Assembly (NCBI GenBank): GCA_007123065.1
Contig: SKSI01000189.1
Span: 1-5,830, forward strand
Length of the DNA stretch: 5,830 nucleotides
Origin: Bacteroidales bacterium
GTDB lineage: Bacteria > Bacteroidota > Bacteroidia > Bacteroidales > UBA7960
Direction: 5' to 3'
Under the pieces are notes generated by a model that ran no database searches, was not told the origin of the DNA, and worked only from the letters and a program-made list of their open reading frames with translations. The position numbers and the translations under genes were made by a program. Of this stretch, positions 1 through 5,816 are shown piece by piece (the first letter of the stretch is position 1; every line of letters starts with the position of its first letter).

Positions 1-425
1 AAAATGATCCAAATCAAATACCAACAGGCAAGTACATTAACTGCAATGGCACGAGTTTCGACTTTCATAAAAAACTCATGAAAGGTATCCCCGGGCAAAA
101 GGTTTCTGCCCAAATGGATCATTGCTTTGTAGTGAATAAAAATGGAAGCATTGATGAGCCTGTTGCTGTTTTGTATCATCCCGGATCAGGAAGGAGGCTC
201 ACAGTCTGCGGCACCCAACCCGGCATCCAGGTTTACACCTCAAACTTTCTGGATGTTTCGTTCAGCGGACACAATGGCACTGTATACAAAAAAAACATGG
301 CTATATGCCTGGAAAGTCAACATTTCCCTAACACTCCAAATACCCCCGGCTTTCCTGAAACACTTATAAAACCAGGACAGAAATACAGGCAAGCCTTAAA
401 GTGGCATTTTGACCATACTTCATAA
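1..425 (+). CDS. galM: Aldose 1-epimerase (galactose mutarotase), C-terminal part
   Basis: This is the 3' end of a gene that starts before the window; the frame is open from base 3 to the TAA at 423-425, giving about 140 residues. The enzyme interconverts the alpha and beta anomers of galactose and other aldoses, feeding the Leloir pathway. The visible sequence matches the second half of the family's beta-sandwich. It reads IPTGKYINCNGTSFDF near the start, then a DHCFVV segment whose Asp (codon 117-119) aligns with the family's sugar-binding Asp, then ICLESQHFPNTPN, whose Glu (codon 312-314) is the expected catalytic base. The closing FPETLIKPGQKY motif and a short terminal strand are also normal, so the C-terminus looks intact. 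The catalytic His residues lie upstream and cannot be checked. An internal ATG at 78 is not the start, because conserved sequence precedes it. No sugar-metabolism neighbour is visible downstream. Confidence 0.92.
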   Translation, partial: NDPNQIPTGKYINCNGTSFDFHKKLMKGIPGQKVSAQMDHCFVVNKNGSIDEPVAVLYHPGSGRRLTVCGTQPGIQVYTSNFLDVSFSGHNGTVYKKNMAICLESQHFPNTPNTPGFPETLIKPGQKYRQALKWHFDHTS

Positions 426-443
426 TTCAAATATCTGCAATCA

Positions 444-464
444 GAAAGCCACCCTGCCGCTTTC
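444..464 (+). terminator. Weak hairpin downstream of the mutarotase gene
   Basis: Arms GAAAGC (444-449) and GCTTTC (459-464) form a 6-bp stem with a 9-base loop, 19 bases after the mutarotase stop codon. No T-tract follows, so this is not a classical intrinsic terminator. It may help 3'-end formation or be chance. Confidence 0.2.
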
Positions 465-519
465 CGAAACATTGAGCTTTAGATGTTGAAAAACAACTAA
501 GTTTTTCACACAGCAGACA

Positions 520-542
520 AACAAAATATCTTAAATTTTGTT
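520..542. repeat. A/T-rich inverted repeat, 8-bp perfect arms
   Basis: AACAAAAT (520-527) and ATTTTGTT (535-542) are perfect inverted copies around a 7-base spacer. The dyad sits just upstream of the TAGTAC dyad that precedes padR. It could be an accessory protein-binding site or a weak 3'-end structure for the mutarotase transcript. Its A/T richness makes chance occurrence fairly likely. Confidence 0.35.
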
Positions 543-548
543 AAATAT

Positions 549-573
549 TAGTACTGTGCAATGCATGGTACTA
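549..573. promoter_or_regulatory. Near-perfect 25-bp palindrome, candidate PadR operator
   Basis: The outer arms TAGTAC (549-554) and GTACTA (568-573) are perfect inverted copies. The inner TGCA (557-560) and TGCA (562-565) are also symmetric about base 561. Only two symmetric position pairs in the 25 bp break the symmetry. A dimeric winged-helix repressor such as PadR binds this kind of dyad, and the site ends 71 bp before the padR start, where it would overlap a promoter core. Autoregulation from such a site is common in the PadR family. That this particular protein binds it is inferred. Confidence 0.5.
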
Positions 574-583
574 TTTTTTATTA

Positions 584-591
584 CATCTTTG
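584..591 (+). promoter_or_regulatory. Possible -7 box for padR
   Basis: CATCTTTG matches five of the six fixed bases of the Bacteroidota -7 consensus TAnnTTTG. Transcription would begin near base 598, about 45 bases before the padR ATG. The TAGTAC dyad would then cover roughly the -50 to -25 region. No TTG element is visible at the expected -33 distance. A similar AATATTTG at 595-602 is an alternative. Confidence 0.25.
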
Positions 592-644
592 TACAATATT
601 TGTAATTTAAGAAGCCAACGCATTCATTATAAAGTCTGTAAGCA

Positions 645-971
645 ATGAAACTTGAAAAAACCAAAGCACAGATGCGCAAAGGAATTTTGGAATACTGCAT
701 CCTGAGTCTTCTTTCAAAACAAGAAGCGTATGCTTCAGAACTGATCAGCAAGCTAAAATCATCAAAGCTCCTGGTTGTTGAGGGAACGATTTACCCATTG
801 CTAACGCGCTTAAAAAACGAAGGCCTTTTGAAATACAGATGGGAGGAGTCCACCGAAGGTCCACCCAGAAAATATTACGTGATCACACCCTTAGGCGAAA
901 GTTTTCTGGATGAGTTGGCCAAAACATGGCAGGACCTGGTAACTTCGGTAGCGCAAATCACCTCAGAATGA
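645..971 (+). CDS. PadR-family transcriptional regulator
   Basis: This 108-residue protein is a short PadR-type (subfamily s1-like) winged-helix DNA-binding protein, most often a dimeric repressor. The DNA-binding domain spans about residues 10-82. The segment EGTIYPLLTRLKNEGLL (46-62) is the recognition helix region, and the EESTEGPPRKYYVIT stretch (68-81) is the wing, with the GPPRKYY signature nearly invariant in the family. A single C-terminal helix (about 83-103) is the expected dimerisation element. Length is normal and no ligand-binding domain is fused. The ATG at 645 is used because family homology starts within the first ten residues and no good Shine-Dalgarno sequence is expected in this phylum. 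The gene is followed after 58 bp by a PspC-domain gene, a pairing seen repeatedly in Bacteroidota, so it probably controls its own operon through the upstream dyad. The inducing signal is unknown. Confidence 0.92.
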   Translation: MKLEKTKAQMRKGILEYCILSLLSKQEAYASELISKLKSSKLLVVEGTIYPLLTRLKNEGLLKYRWEESTEGPPRKYYVITPLGESFLDELAKTWQDLVTSVAQITSE

Positions 972-977
972 TTGAAC

Positions 978-1008
978 TTGCAACAAAAGAATTTATAAAT
1001 TATCTTTA
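978..1008 (+). promoter_or_regulatory. Possible internal promoter before the pspC-like gene
   Basis: TTG at 978-980 and TATCTTTA at 1001-1008 are separated by 20 bases, close to the spacing of Bacteroidota -33 and -7 elements. The second box matches five of the six fixed bases of TAnnTTTG. It could give the PspC-domain gene some expression independent of padR. The region is A/T-rich, so a chance match is possible. Confidence 0.25.
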
Positions 1009-1029
1009 CCTTATAGAAATTAAAAAACC

Positions 1030-1659
1030 ATGAAAAAGACACTAACAGTAAATATCAGCGGTATTGTTTTCCATATTGATGAAGATGCTTACATTGAACT
1101 GAGCCGTTATCTGGAGCGGATTAAAAAACACTTCCGGGGCGAAGCTGGCGGAGAAGAGATTATTGGTGGAATCGAGGGTCGGATTGCAGAGATGTTCCAG
1201 GAGAAGAAAAAGGGACAGCTTCAGGTTGTAGGCGTGGCAGACGTCAGGGAGGTAATTGGACAACTTGGCGAACCTGCACAGATGAGCGACGGCGACCTGG
1301 ATGAAAAGGGGGCTGAAGAAAAGCATAACACGAGCACAGATGAGGAACCGATATCAAAACAGCTTTTTCGGGATCCGGACAATAAATACATAGGAGGTGT
1401 TTGTAGCGGTCTTGGCGCCTATTTTCATATTGATCCCACGCTGATCCGCCTGATTTTTGTTTTGTTCCTGTTTCTTTATGCTTCATCCATTTTGGTTTAC
1501 ATTGTTTTATGGATTGTAATTCCAAGAGCCCGGACCACCGCAGACCGGCTGAGCATGCGCGGTGAAAAGATCAACCTGTCCAACATTGAGAAATCGATCC
1601 GGGAAGACCTGAAGGACATCAAGAAAAACCTGGAAGATCTTTCAAGAAAAGCGGAATAA
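1030..1659 (+). CDS. Short PspC-domain inner-membrane protein
   Basis: This is a 209-residue protein. Residues 1-85 form the N-terminal domain common to Bacteroidota PspC-domain proteins (GIVFHIDEDAYIELSRYL, then a helical stretch ending in a VREVIGQLGEP motif). Residues 86-108 are an acidic linker. Residues 109-166 are the PspC domain, with FRDPDNKYIGGVCSGLGAYF followed by the hydrophobic segment 138-165 ending WIVIP, which should sit in the cytoplasmic membrane. Residues 174-209 are a charged helix, probably coiled coil. PspC in proteobacteria senses envelope stress and recruits PspA; no pspA or pspF is seen here, so that role is not shown. Many relatives are longer, with more membrane segments after the PspC domain; here the protein stops after the tail helix at a clean TAA. 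It lies downstream of padR and is probably its target. Confidence 0.88.
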   Translation: MKKTLTVNISGIVFHIDEDAYIELSRYLERIKKHFRGEAGGEEIIGGIEGRIAEMFQEKKKGQLQVVGVADVREVIGQLGEPAQMSDGDLDEKGAEEKHNTSTDEEPISKQLFRDPDNKYIGGVCSGLGAYFHIDPTLIRLIFVLFLFLYASSILVYIVLWIVIPRARTTADRLSMRGEKINLSNIEKSIREDLKDIKKNLEDLSRKAE

Positions 1660-1762
1660 TTCCTTATACGCTTCCCATTGAACATTTTTTGATTAATTTT
1701 ATTAGTGTTATAAGGGATCAGTCCCAATTTGAATCAAACAATAACACTACATTTATCATCAT

Positions 1763-4180
1763 ATGTCTTCAACAAGAAAAAAAGTATCCGCCCCAAGCAA
1801 AAAAGAGATACTCAATGATTACCGCATTGCCATGGAAAGCCGGCAGGCAAGCATTATGGGTCGTCGTGAAGTATTAACCGGAAAAGCCAAGTTTGGAATT
1901 TTCGGAGACGGCAAGGAGGTTCCGCAGCTGGCGATGGCAAAGTTTTTCAAAGATGGGGACTGGAGATCAGGGTACTACCGTGACCAAACGTTCATGCTTG
2001 CAGCAGGCATCATGATGCTGGAGAACTTTTTCGCTCAACTATATGGAGACACTGATCTGTCTGCCAACCCTGACAATGGTGGCCGGATGATGAACAATCA
2101 TTTTGCAACCCGGAGTCTTGATGAAGAGGGAAAATGGAAAGACCTGATGAAGCAGAAAAATGTTTCTGCAGACATCTCTCCTACTGCCGGACAGATGCCG
2201 AGGGCACTGGGCCTTGCGCTGGCATCAAAGATTTACCGCCAAGAGAAGGATCTGCATTCTCTGAAACAGTTCACCAACAAAGGGGATGAAGTTTGCTTTG
2301 CCACAATTGGAGATGCCAGCACCAGTGAGGGTCACTTCTTTGAAACATTGAACGCAGCCGCCGTAATGAAGGTTCCGCTGGCTGTTTCGGTTTGGGATGA
2401 CGGTTATGGGATCAGCGTTCCGATCGAATATCAAACAACGAAAAGCAGCATTTCAGATGCATTGAAGGGGTTTGAAAAAGGGAAAAAAGACCAAACCGGC
2501 ATCCGGATTTTCAAAGCAAAGGCGTGGGATTATGAAGAGCTTGTTGAGACCTATCGGAAAGGGATTGACATCTGCCGGAAGGAGCACACCCCCGTTCTTT
2601 TTCACATCACCGAAACAACACAACCACAGGGACACTCCACCAGCGGCTCACATGAGAGATATAAGACGAAGGAACGCCTGAAGTGGGAGAATGAATTTGA
2701 TTGCATCTCAAAAATGAAACAATGGATTGTAAAGAACGACATTGCCACGGAAGAGGAGCTCTCAGAGATTGAAAAAAAAGCTGTACAAAAGGTCAAGGAG
2801 GCGCGACGGAACGCCTGGAACAATTTCCAGAGGCCCATATTAAGAAAACGGGACGATTTCATCAAAAAAGTAAACATCTCAACCTGCAGGTGTCTGAAGG
2901 TGAATAAGATTGATAAATTGCTGCAAGAACTGGCCCGTATTGGCGAGCCTACCCGGAAGGATATCATCTCCACGGGAAAGAAAATCCTGCGGCTGATTTG
3001 CAACACTTGCACCCCGCAGGAGAGTACGCTCAAGAAGATTGTCACCAACTGGTTGCATGAGGAGTTTACTGACAATCAGGAGCGCTATTCATCACACCTT
3101 TACAGTCAGTCTGAATTGTCACCAATAAAGAATAAAGAGGTGGCACCGGAATACAAAGAGGATGCTCCCATGGTAAATGGCCGGGAGATCCTGGTTGCCA
3201 ACTATGATGCTATTTTTTCCAAATATCCTGAAGCCCTTATTTTTGGCGAGGATGTCGGACACATAGGTGGCGTTAACCAAACCCTCGAGGGGATGCAAAA
3301 AAAGTATGGGAAAGTGCGAATCAATGATACTGGCATCCGGGAAGCAACCATCATCGGACAAGGATTGGGGATGGCTATGCGCGGACTGCGGCCGATTGCT
3401 GAGGTTCAGTATTTCGACTACCTGCTATATGGGTTGCAGGTTATCAGCGATGACCTGGCCACGCTGCATTACAGAACTGCTGGTGGCCAGAAAGCACCTC
3501 TAATTATCAGTACACGGGGGCACCGGCTTGAAGGGATATGGCACTCAGGCAGTCCGCTAAGCATGGTGATCAACTCCATCCGCGGTGTGCACGTACTGGT
3601 ACCCCGCAATATGACCCAGGCAGCCGGTTTTTACAACACCATCATGCAGTCCGACGATCCGGCTTTGATTATTGAACCATTGAATGGATACAGACTTAAA
3701 GAAAAGCTTCCATCCAACTTTGGGGAATTTACCGTTCCACTGGGTAAGCCGGAGATTATTTCTGAAGGTGCAGACATTACACTGGTAACTTATGGCTCTT
3801 GTGTCCGCATTGCACAGGATGCCGTTCAACAATTAAAGGATTTCAATATTTCAGTTGAACTTATTGACGTACAATCCTTACTGCCTTTTGACATCGATCA
3901 CGCCATTGTCAGGTCACTCGAAAAAACCAACAAGATCGTATTTTTTGACGAAGACGTGCCCGGTGGTGCAACAGCATTTATGATGCAAAAGGTACTTGAA
4001 GAACAAGGCGGCTATCGCTATCTGGATGCGGAGCCGGCAACCGTTACGGCAAAAGACCACCGTGCTGCATACAGCACTGACGGTGATTACTTCTCAAATC
4101 CCAATGCTGAGGATGTTTTTGAAAAGATTTACAGCATGATGAATGAATACAACCCGGCAGCCTATCCGGTAATATTCTGA
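1763..4180 (+). CDS. Fused alpha/beta E1 component of a 2-oxoacid dehydrogenase complex
   Basis: This 805-residue protein joins both E1 subunits of a thiamine diphosphate (TPP)-dependent 2-oxoacid dehydrogenase. E1 decarboxylates the oxoacid and passes the acyl group to the lipoyl arm of E2. The alpha part is residues 1 to about 345: SPTAGQMPRALG, then the TPP/Mg motif region GDASTSEG (183-190) to WDDGYGIS (211-218), and the GHSTSGSHERYK active-site loop around His291. Residues about 345-465 are a helical linker with four cysteines (375, 377, 413, 416). The beta part begins near MVNGREIL (470). It has GEDVG (495-499), where a Glu is expected to contact the TPP pyrimidine, DTGIREATIIGQGLGMA, HSGS with the conserved His594, and a transketolase C-terminal domain from about 669. 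Relatives are annotated as branched-chain or pyruvate dehydrogenase E1, and some databases mislabel them tungsten formylmethanofuran dehydrogenase. The substrate cannot be read from sequence; branched-chain oxoacids are plausible. No E2 or E3 gene is nearby. Confidence 0.93.
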   Translation: MSSTRKKVSAPSKKEILNDYRIAMESRQASIMGRREVLTGKAKFGIFGDGKEVPQLAMAKFFKDGDWRSGYYRDQTFMLAAGIMMLENFFAQLYGDTDLSANPDNGGRMMNNHFATRSLDEEGKWKDLMKQKNVSADISPTAGQMPRALGLALASKIYRQEKDLHSLKQFTNKGDEVCFATIGDASTSEGHFFETLNAAAVMKVPLAVSVWDDGYGISVPIEYQTTKSSISDALKGFEKGKKDQTGIRIFKAKAWDYEELVETYRKGIDICRKEHTPVLFHITETTQPQGHSTSGSHERYKTKERLKWENEFDCISKMKQWIVKNDIATEEELSEIEKKAVQKVKEARRNAWNNFQRPILRKRDDFIKKVNISTCRCLKVNKIDKLLQELARIGEPTRKDIISTGKKILRLICNTCTPQESTLKKIVTNWLHEEFTDNQERYSSHLYSQSELSPIKNKEVAPEYKEDAPMVNGREILVANYDAIFSKYPEALIFGEDVGHIGGVNQTLEGMQKKYGKVRINDTGIREATIIGQGLGMAMRGLRPIAEVQYFDYLLYGLQVISDDLATLHYRTAGGQKAPLIISTRGHRLEGIWHSGSPLSMVINSIRGVHVLVPRNMTQAAGFYNTIMQSDDPALIIEPLNGYRLKEKLPSNFGEFTVPLGKPEIISEGADITLVTYGSCVRIAQDAVQQLKDFNISVELIDVQSLLPFDIDHAIVRSLEKTNKIVFFDEDVPGGATAFMMQKVLEEQGGYRYLDAEPATVTAKDHRAAYSTDGDYFSNPNAEDVFEKIYSMMNEYNPAAYPVIF

Positions 4181-4186
4181 CAGGAT

Positions 4187-4768
4187 TTAATAATTCTCAG
4201 CCAGTTCTTCAAACCAGGCCTGCGGGTGCTTGCATGCGGGGCAGTTTTTAAGGGCTTTCTCCCCCTCATAGATATAGCCACATTTGATACAAAACCATTG
4301 TGTCTTCTGTGGACGCTCAAAAACGGTACCCTCTTTTACACGCTCGAGAAGTTTCAGATAGCGCTCCTCGTGGTGCTTTTCAACCTGTGCTACAAGCTTG
4401 AAAGAAGTCGCAACCCTTTTAAACCCCTCCTCTTCCGCGATGCGCGCAAATTCCGGATACAGTTCAACCCATTCTTCATTTTCACCCTTTGCAGCCGACA
4501 ACAGATTCTCTGCTGTTGTGCCCACTTTCCCTGCAGGATAGGCAGCAGTGATCTCAACCTTGCCCCCTTCCAGATGATCATAAAATGTTTTGGCATGAAT
4601 TTTCTCGTGGTCAGCAGTTTGTCTGAAGATATTGGCAATCTGCTCATAGCCCTCTTCGCTGGCCACTTTGGAATACATTTCATAACGGCGTGCAGCCTGT
4701 GATTCTCCGGCAAACGCCTTTAAAAGGTTTTGTTCCGTCAGTGTTCCCTTAATACTTTTGTCTGTCAT
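4187..4768 (-). CDS. rbr: Rubrerythrin
   Basis: This 193-residue protein is a full-length classical rubrerythrin, a cytoplasmic non-haem iron peroxidase that reduces hydrogen peroxide in anaerobes and microaerophiles. The ferritin-like four-helix domain carries the expected diiron ligands: Glu22 (in FAGESQAARRY), Glu55 and His58 (DHEKIH), Glu96 and Glu99 (GENEEW), and Glu130 and His133 (EKHHEERY). The C-terminal rubredoxin-like domain binds one Fe(SCys)4 through Cys160/Cys163 (CIKCGYIYEG) and Cys176/Cys179 (CPACKHPQAWF). Spacing agrees with the Desulfovibrio vulgaris type, and no ligand is missing. Electrons would come from rubredoxin or an NAD(P)H-dependent reductase, neither of which is encoded here. 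The ATG at 4768 gives the usual N-terminus. The gene is transcribed toward the E1 gene, with stop codons only 6 bp apart, and its 161-bp upstream region holds a promoter-like box and inverted repeats. Confidence 0.97.
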   Translation of the reverse strand: MTDKSIKGTLTEQNLLKAFAGESQAARRYEMYSKVASEEGYEQIANIFRQTADHEKIHAKTFYDHLEGGKVEITAAYPAGKVGTTAENLLSAAKGENEEWVELYPEFARIAEEEGFKRVATSFKLVAQVEKHHEERYLKLLERVKEGTVFERPQKTQWFCIKCGYIYEGEKALKNCPACKHPQAWFEELAENY

Positions 4769-4801
4769 TGCTAAATATTTCTTTATGATAAAAATAATTC
4801 A

Positions 4802-4833
4802 AGGTCTGCGCAGGTGACCTTTCCTGCTGCGCA
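4802..4833. repeat. Two overlapping inverted repeats in the rubrerythrin leader
   Basis: TGCGCAG (4807-4813) and CTGCGCA (4827-4833) are perfect 7-bp inverted arms around a 13-base spacer. A second pair, AGGTC (4802-4806) and GACCT (4816-4820), overlaps the first, so the two hairpins could not both form in one transcript. CTGCGCA is also directly repeated at 4806-4812 and 4827-4833, 21 bp apart or two helical turns, which would suit a DNA-binding dimer pair. The element lies 34-66 bp upstream of the rubrerythrin start, between it and the likely promoter box. Whether it acts as DNA operator or RNA structure cannot be told. Confidence 0.45.
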
Positions 4834-4834
4834 T

Positions 4835-4842
4835 CAAAAATA
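4835..4842 (-). promoter_or_regulatory. Candidate -7 promoter box for rubrerythrin
   Basis: On the minus strand this reads TATTTTTG, a full match to the Bacteroidota -7 consensus TAnnTTTG. Transcription would start near base 4828-4830, giving a leader of about 60 bases. No clear TTG is present at the -33 distance, where the sequence is TGCAGGC followed by a run of T. The start site would fall inside or next to the inverted repeats at 4802-4833, so that element could be an operator over the initiation site. Confidence 0.4.
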
Positions 4843-4929
4843 CACATAGCGGTGTTAAAAAGCCTGCATCATCCGTAATTTATAAACAGATTAAATAAGC
4901 AGAGAAAGTTGAAAAGCTGAATGAACCGG

Positions 4930-5715
4930 TCAGGTTAATTTCTTCAGCACAAGGACGTCCTGAAAATTCATGCAGGCATCCTCTGATTTGCCTGCCCACC
5001 AGCCAGGATAAAATTGATCCACTGAAAGTTTGGCTTCTGTAGTCATTTTATTAATGATTTCATACCGGTAAGCGATATTGGCATCTTTTACCTTGGGATT
5101 ATGTAAGAAATAGTGATTGAACCGATAGGGAAAGAAAGGATTTCTGGATTTTTCAAGATATGTTTCTGTTTCTTTATTGATGATAAAAAATGTGGCAAAA
5201 CAATGGCTTCCCGGTTTCAGCACGCGGCCGATTTCCAGAAAATAATTTCTTACCTCTTCCATTTGCATGTGGGTAAAAACAGACGTGAGCACAACCAGGT
5301 CAAAGAATTGATCCGGATAAGGGAATTGAAATGTATCAGCTGCTTGTTTTGTATTCAGGTTATAAAGATCGTTTTTTAATGGTATAAATGAAAAGTTAAA
5401 ATTTGGATAGGCATGATAGTTTTTCCTGCACCATTTGATACCATCCTCCACCACATCAAAACCTTCATAAGTGCCATCCTCATTCAAAAATCTTGTCAGT
5501 GGTCTTGCCAGGCGACCGATACCGCACCCCACATCCAGAATGTGATGATCCGGTTTTAGGGCACAGGTGTCAACCAGGTTTTTCAGCAAAGTATCACCGG
5601 TGGCGGCAAAATCACCTTGACCGGTAAATATTTTACCTTTTGGCGGCACGAGTGGTGCTCTGCGTTTCAGAACAGCATCAAATATATCACCGGGCAGGAA
5701 GAATAGCCTTCTCAC
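4930..5715 (-). CDS. Class I SAM-dependent methyltransferase
   Basis: From the GTG at 5715 this encodes 261 residues of a Rossmann-fold methyltransferase of the Methyltransf_11/25 kind. SAM-binding motif I is ILDVGCGIGRLA (59-70). Asp87 in YEGFDVVEDGIKW is the likely acidic residue that binds the SAM ribose. FDLVVLTSVFTHM (138-150) is motif IV-like, and GRVLKPG (163-169) is the post-catalytic signature. The C-terminus ends in the FQDVLVLKK strand. The conserved-looking PPKGKIFTGQGDF segment before the fold and the basic, aromatic N-terminus (RRLFFLPGD) suggest a known family of uncharacterised bacterial methyltransferases. The substrate is unknown. The GTG is probably not the true start: the frame runs upstream with family-like sequence to a stop at 5782-5784 but contains no ATG (see the entry at 5716-5774). 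The 161 bp to rubrerythrin argues against an operon with it. Confidence 0.85.
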   Translation of the reverse strand: MRRLFFLPGDIFDAVLKRRAPLVPPKGKIFTGQGDFAATGDTLLKNLVDTCALKPDHHILDVGCGIGRLARPLTRFLNEDGTYEGFDVVEDGIKWCRKNYHAYPNFNFSFIPLKNDLYNLNTKQAADTFQFPYPDQFFDLVVLTSVFTHMQMEEVRNYFLEIGRVLKPGSHCFATFFIINKETETYLEKSRNPFFPYRFNHYFLHNPKVKDANIAYRYEIINKMTTEAKLSVDQFYPGWWAGKSEDACMNFQDVLVLKKLT

Positions 5716-5774
5716 CCAACGGCGTTGCAGGGGTCCAAGCGTGTAATAAATTCTCCGAAGGAGGCTAATTCCAT
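5716..5774 (-). other. Probable missing N-terminus of the methyltransferase
   Basis: Reading upstream from the GTG at 5715 in the same frame gives ISLLRRIYYTLGPLQRRW, which continues the amphipathic basic N-terminus of the protein and resembles how its relatives begin. The frame has no ATG, GTG or TTG here. An ATG lies at 5774-5772 but is one base out of frame and runs into TGA after 20 codons. Adding one G to the GG after that ATG would give M-G-I-S-L-L in frame with the enzyme. A non-standard ATT start at 5769 is the other option. Confidence 0.45.
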
Positions 5775-5802
5775 TTATTGATTAGACCGGTTACCGAAAA
5801 AT

Positions 5803-5816
5803 AAAAAAAAAAAAAA
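5803..5816. repeat. Run of 14 A
   Basis: A homopolymer of 14 A on the plus strand, preceded by AAAAAT. On the minus strand it is a T-tract following GGTGTGATC, so it might be the U-tract of a terminator for a minus-strand gene to the right, with the rest of the hairpin outside the window. It could equally be an A/T-rich promoter-upstream element for the methyltransferase. Homopolymers of this length are prone to length errors. Confidence 0.5.

Noticed and set aside
78..425. Treating ATG 78 as the start of a 115-residue protein
   Set aside because: The same frame is open back to the window edge and encodes conserved mutarotase sequence before base 78, so this is a partial gene.
1653..1663. 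GGAAT-A-ATTCC palindrome over the pspC-like stop codon
   Set aside because: The one-base spacer cannot form a terminator loop, and half of the repeat is coding sequence.
1714..1725. GGGA/TCCC hairpin in the gap before the E1 gene
   Set aside because: A 4-bp stem with a 4-base loop and no T-tract is easily chance. I also found no convincing TTG and TAnnTTTG pair in 1660-1762, so no promoter is called for the E1 gene.
2602..3075. 157-codon minus-strand open frame inside the E1 gene
   Set aside because: It lies opposite strongly conserved E1 coding sequence, has no recognisable domain and no upstream signals, and is best explained as an antisense shadow.
4226..4702. 158-codon plus-strand open frame opposite rubrerythrin
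   Set aside because: Rubrerythrin on the other strand has every iron ligand in place. This frame has a Cys/Phe/Leu-rich composition typical of antisense translation.
4802..4833. Intrinsic terminator of the methyltransferase
   Set aside because: On the minus strand the stem is followed by GACCTTGAATTA before any T-run, too far for a U-tract, and it lies about 100 bp past the stop codon.
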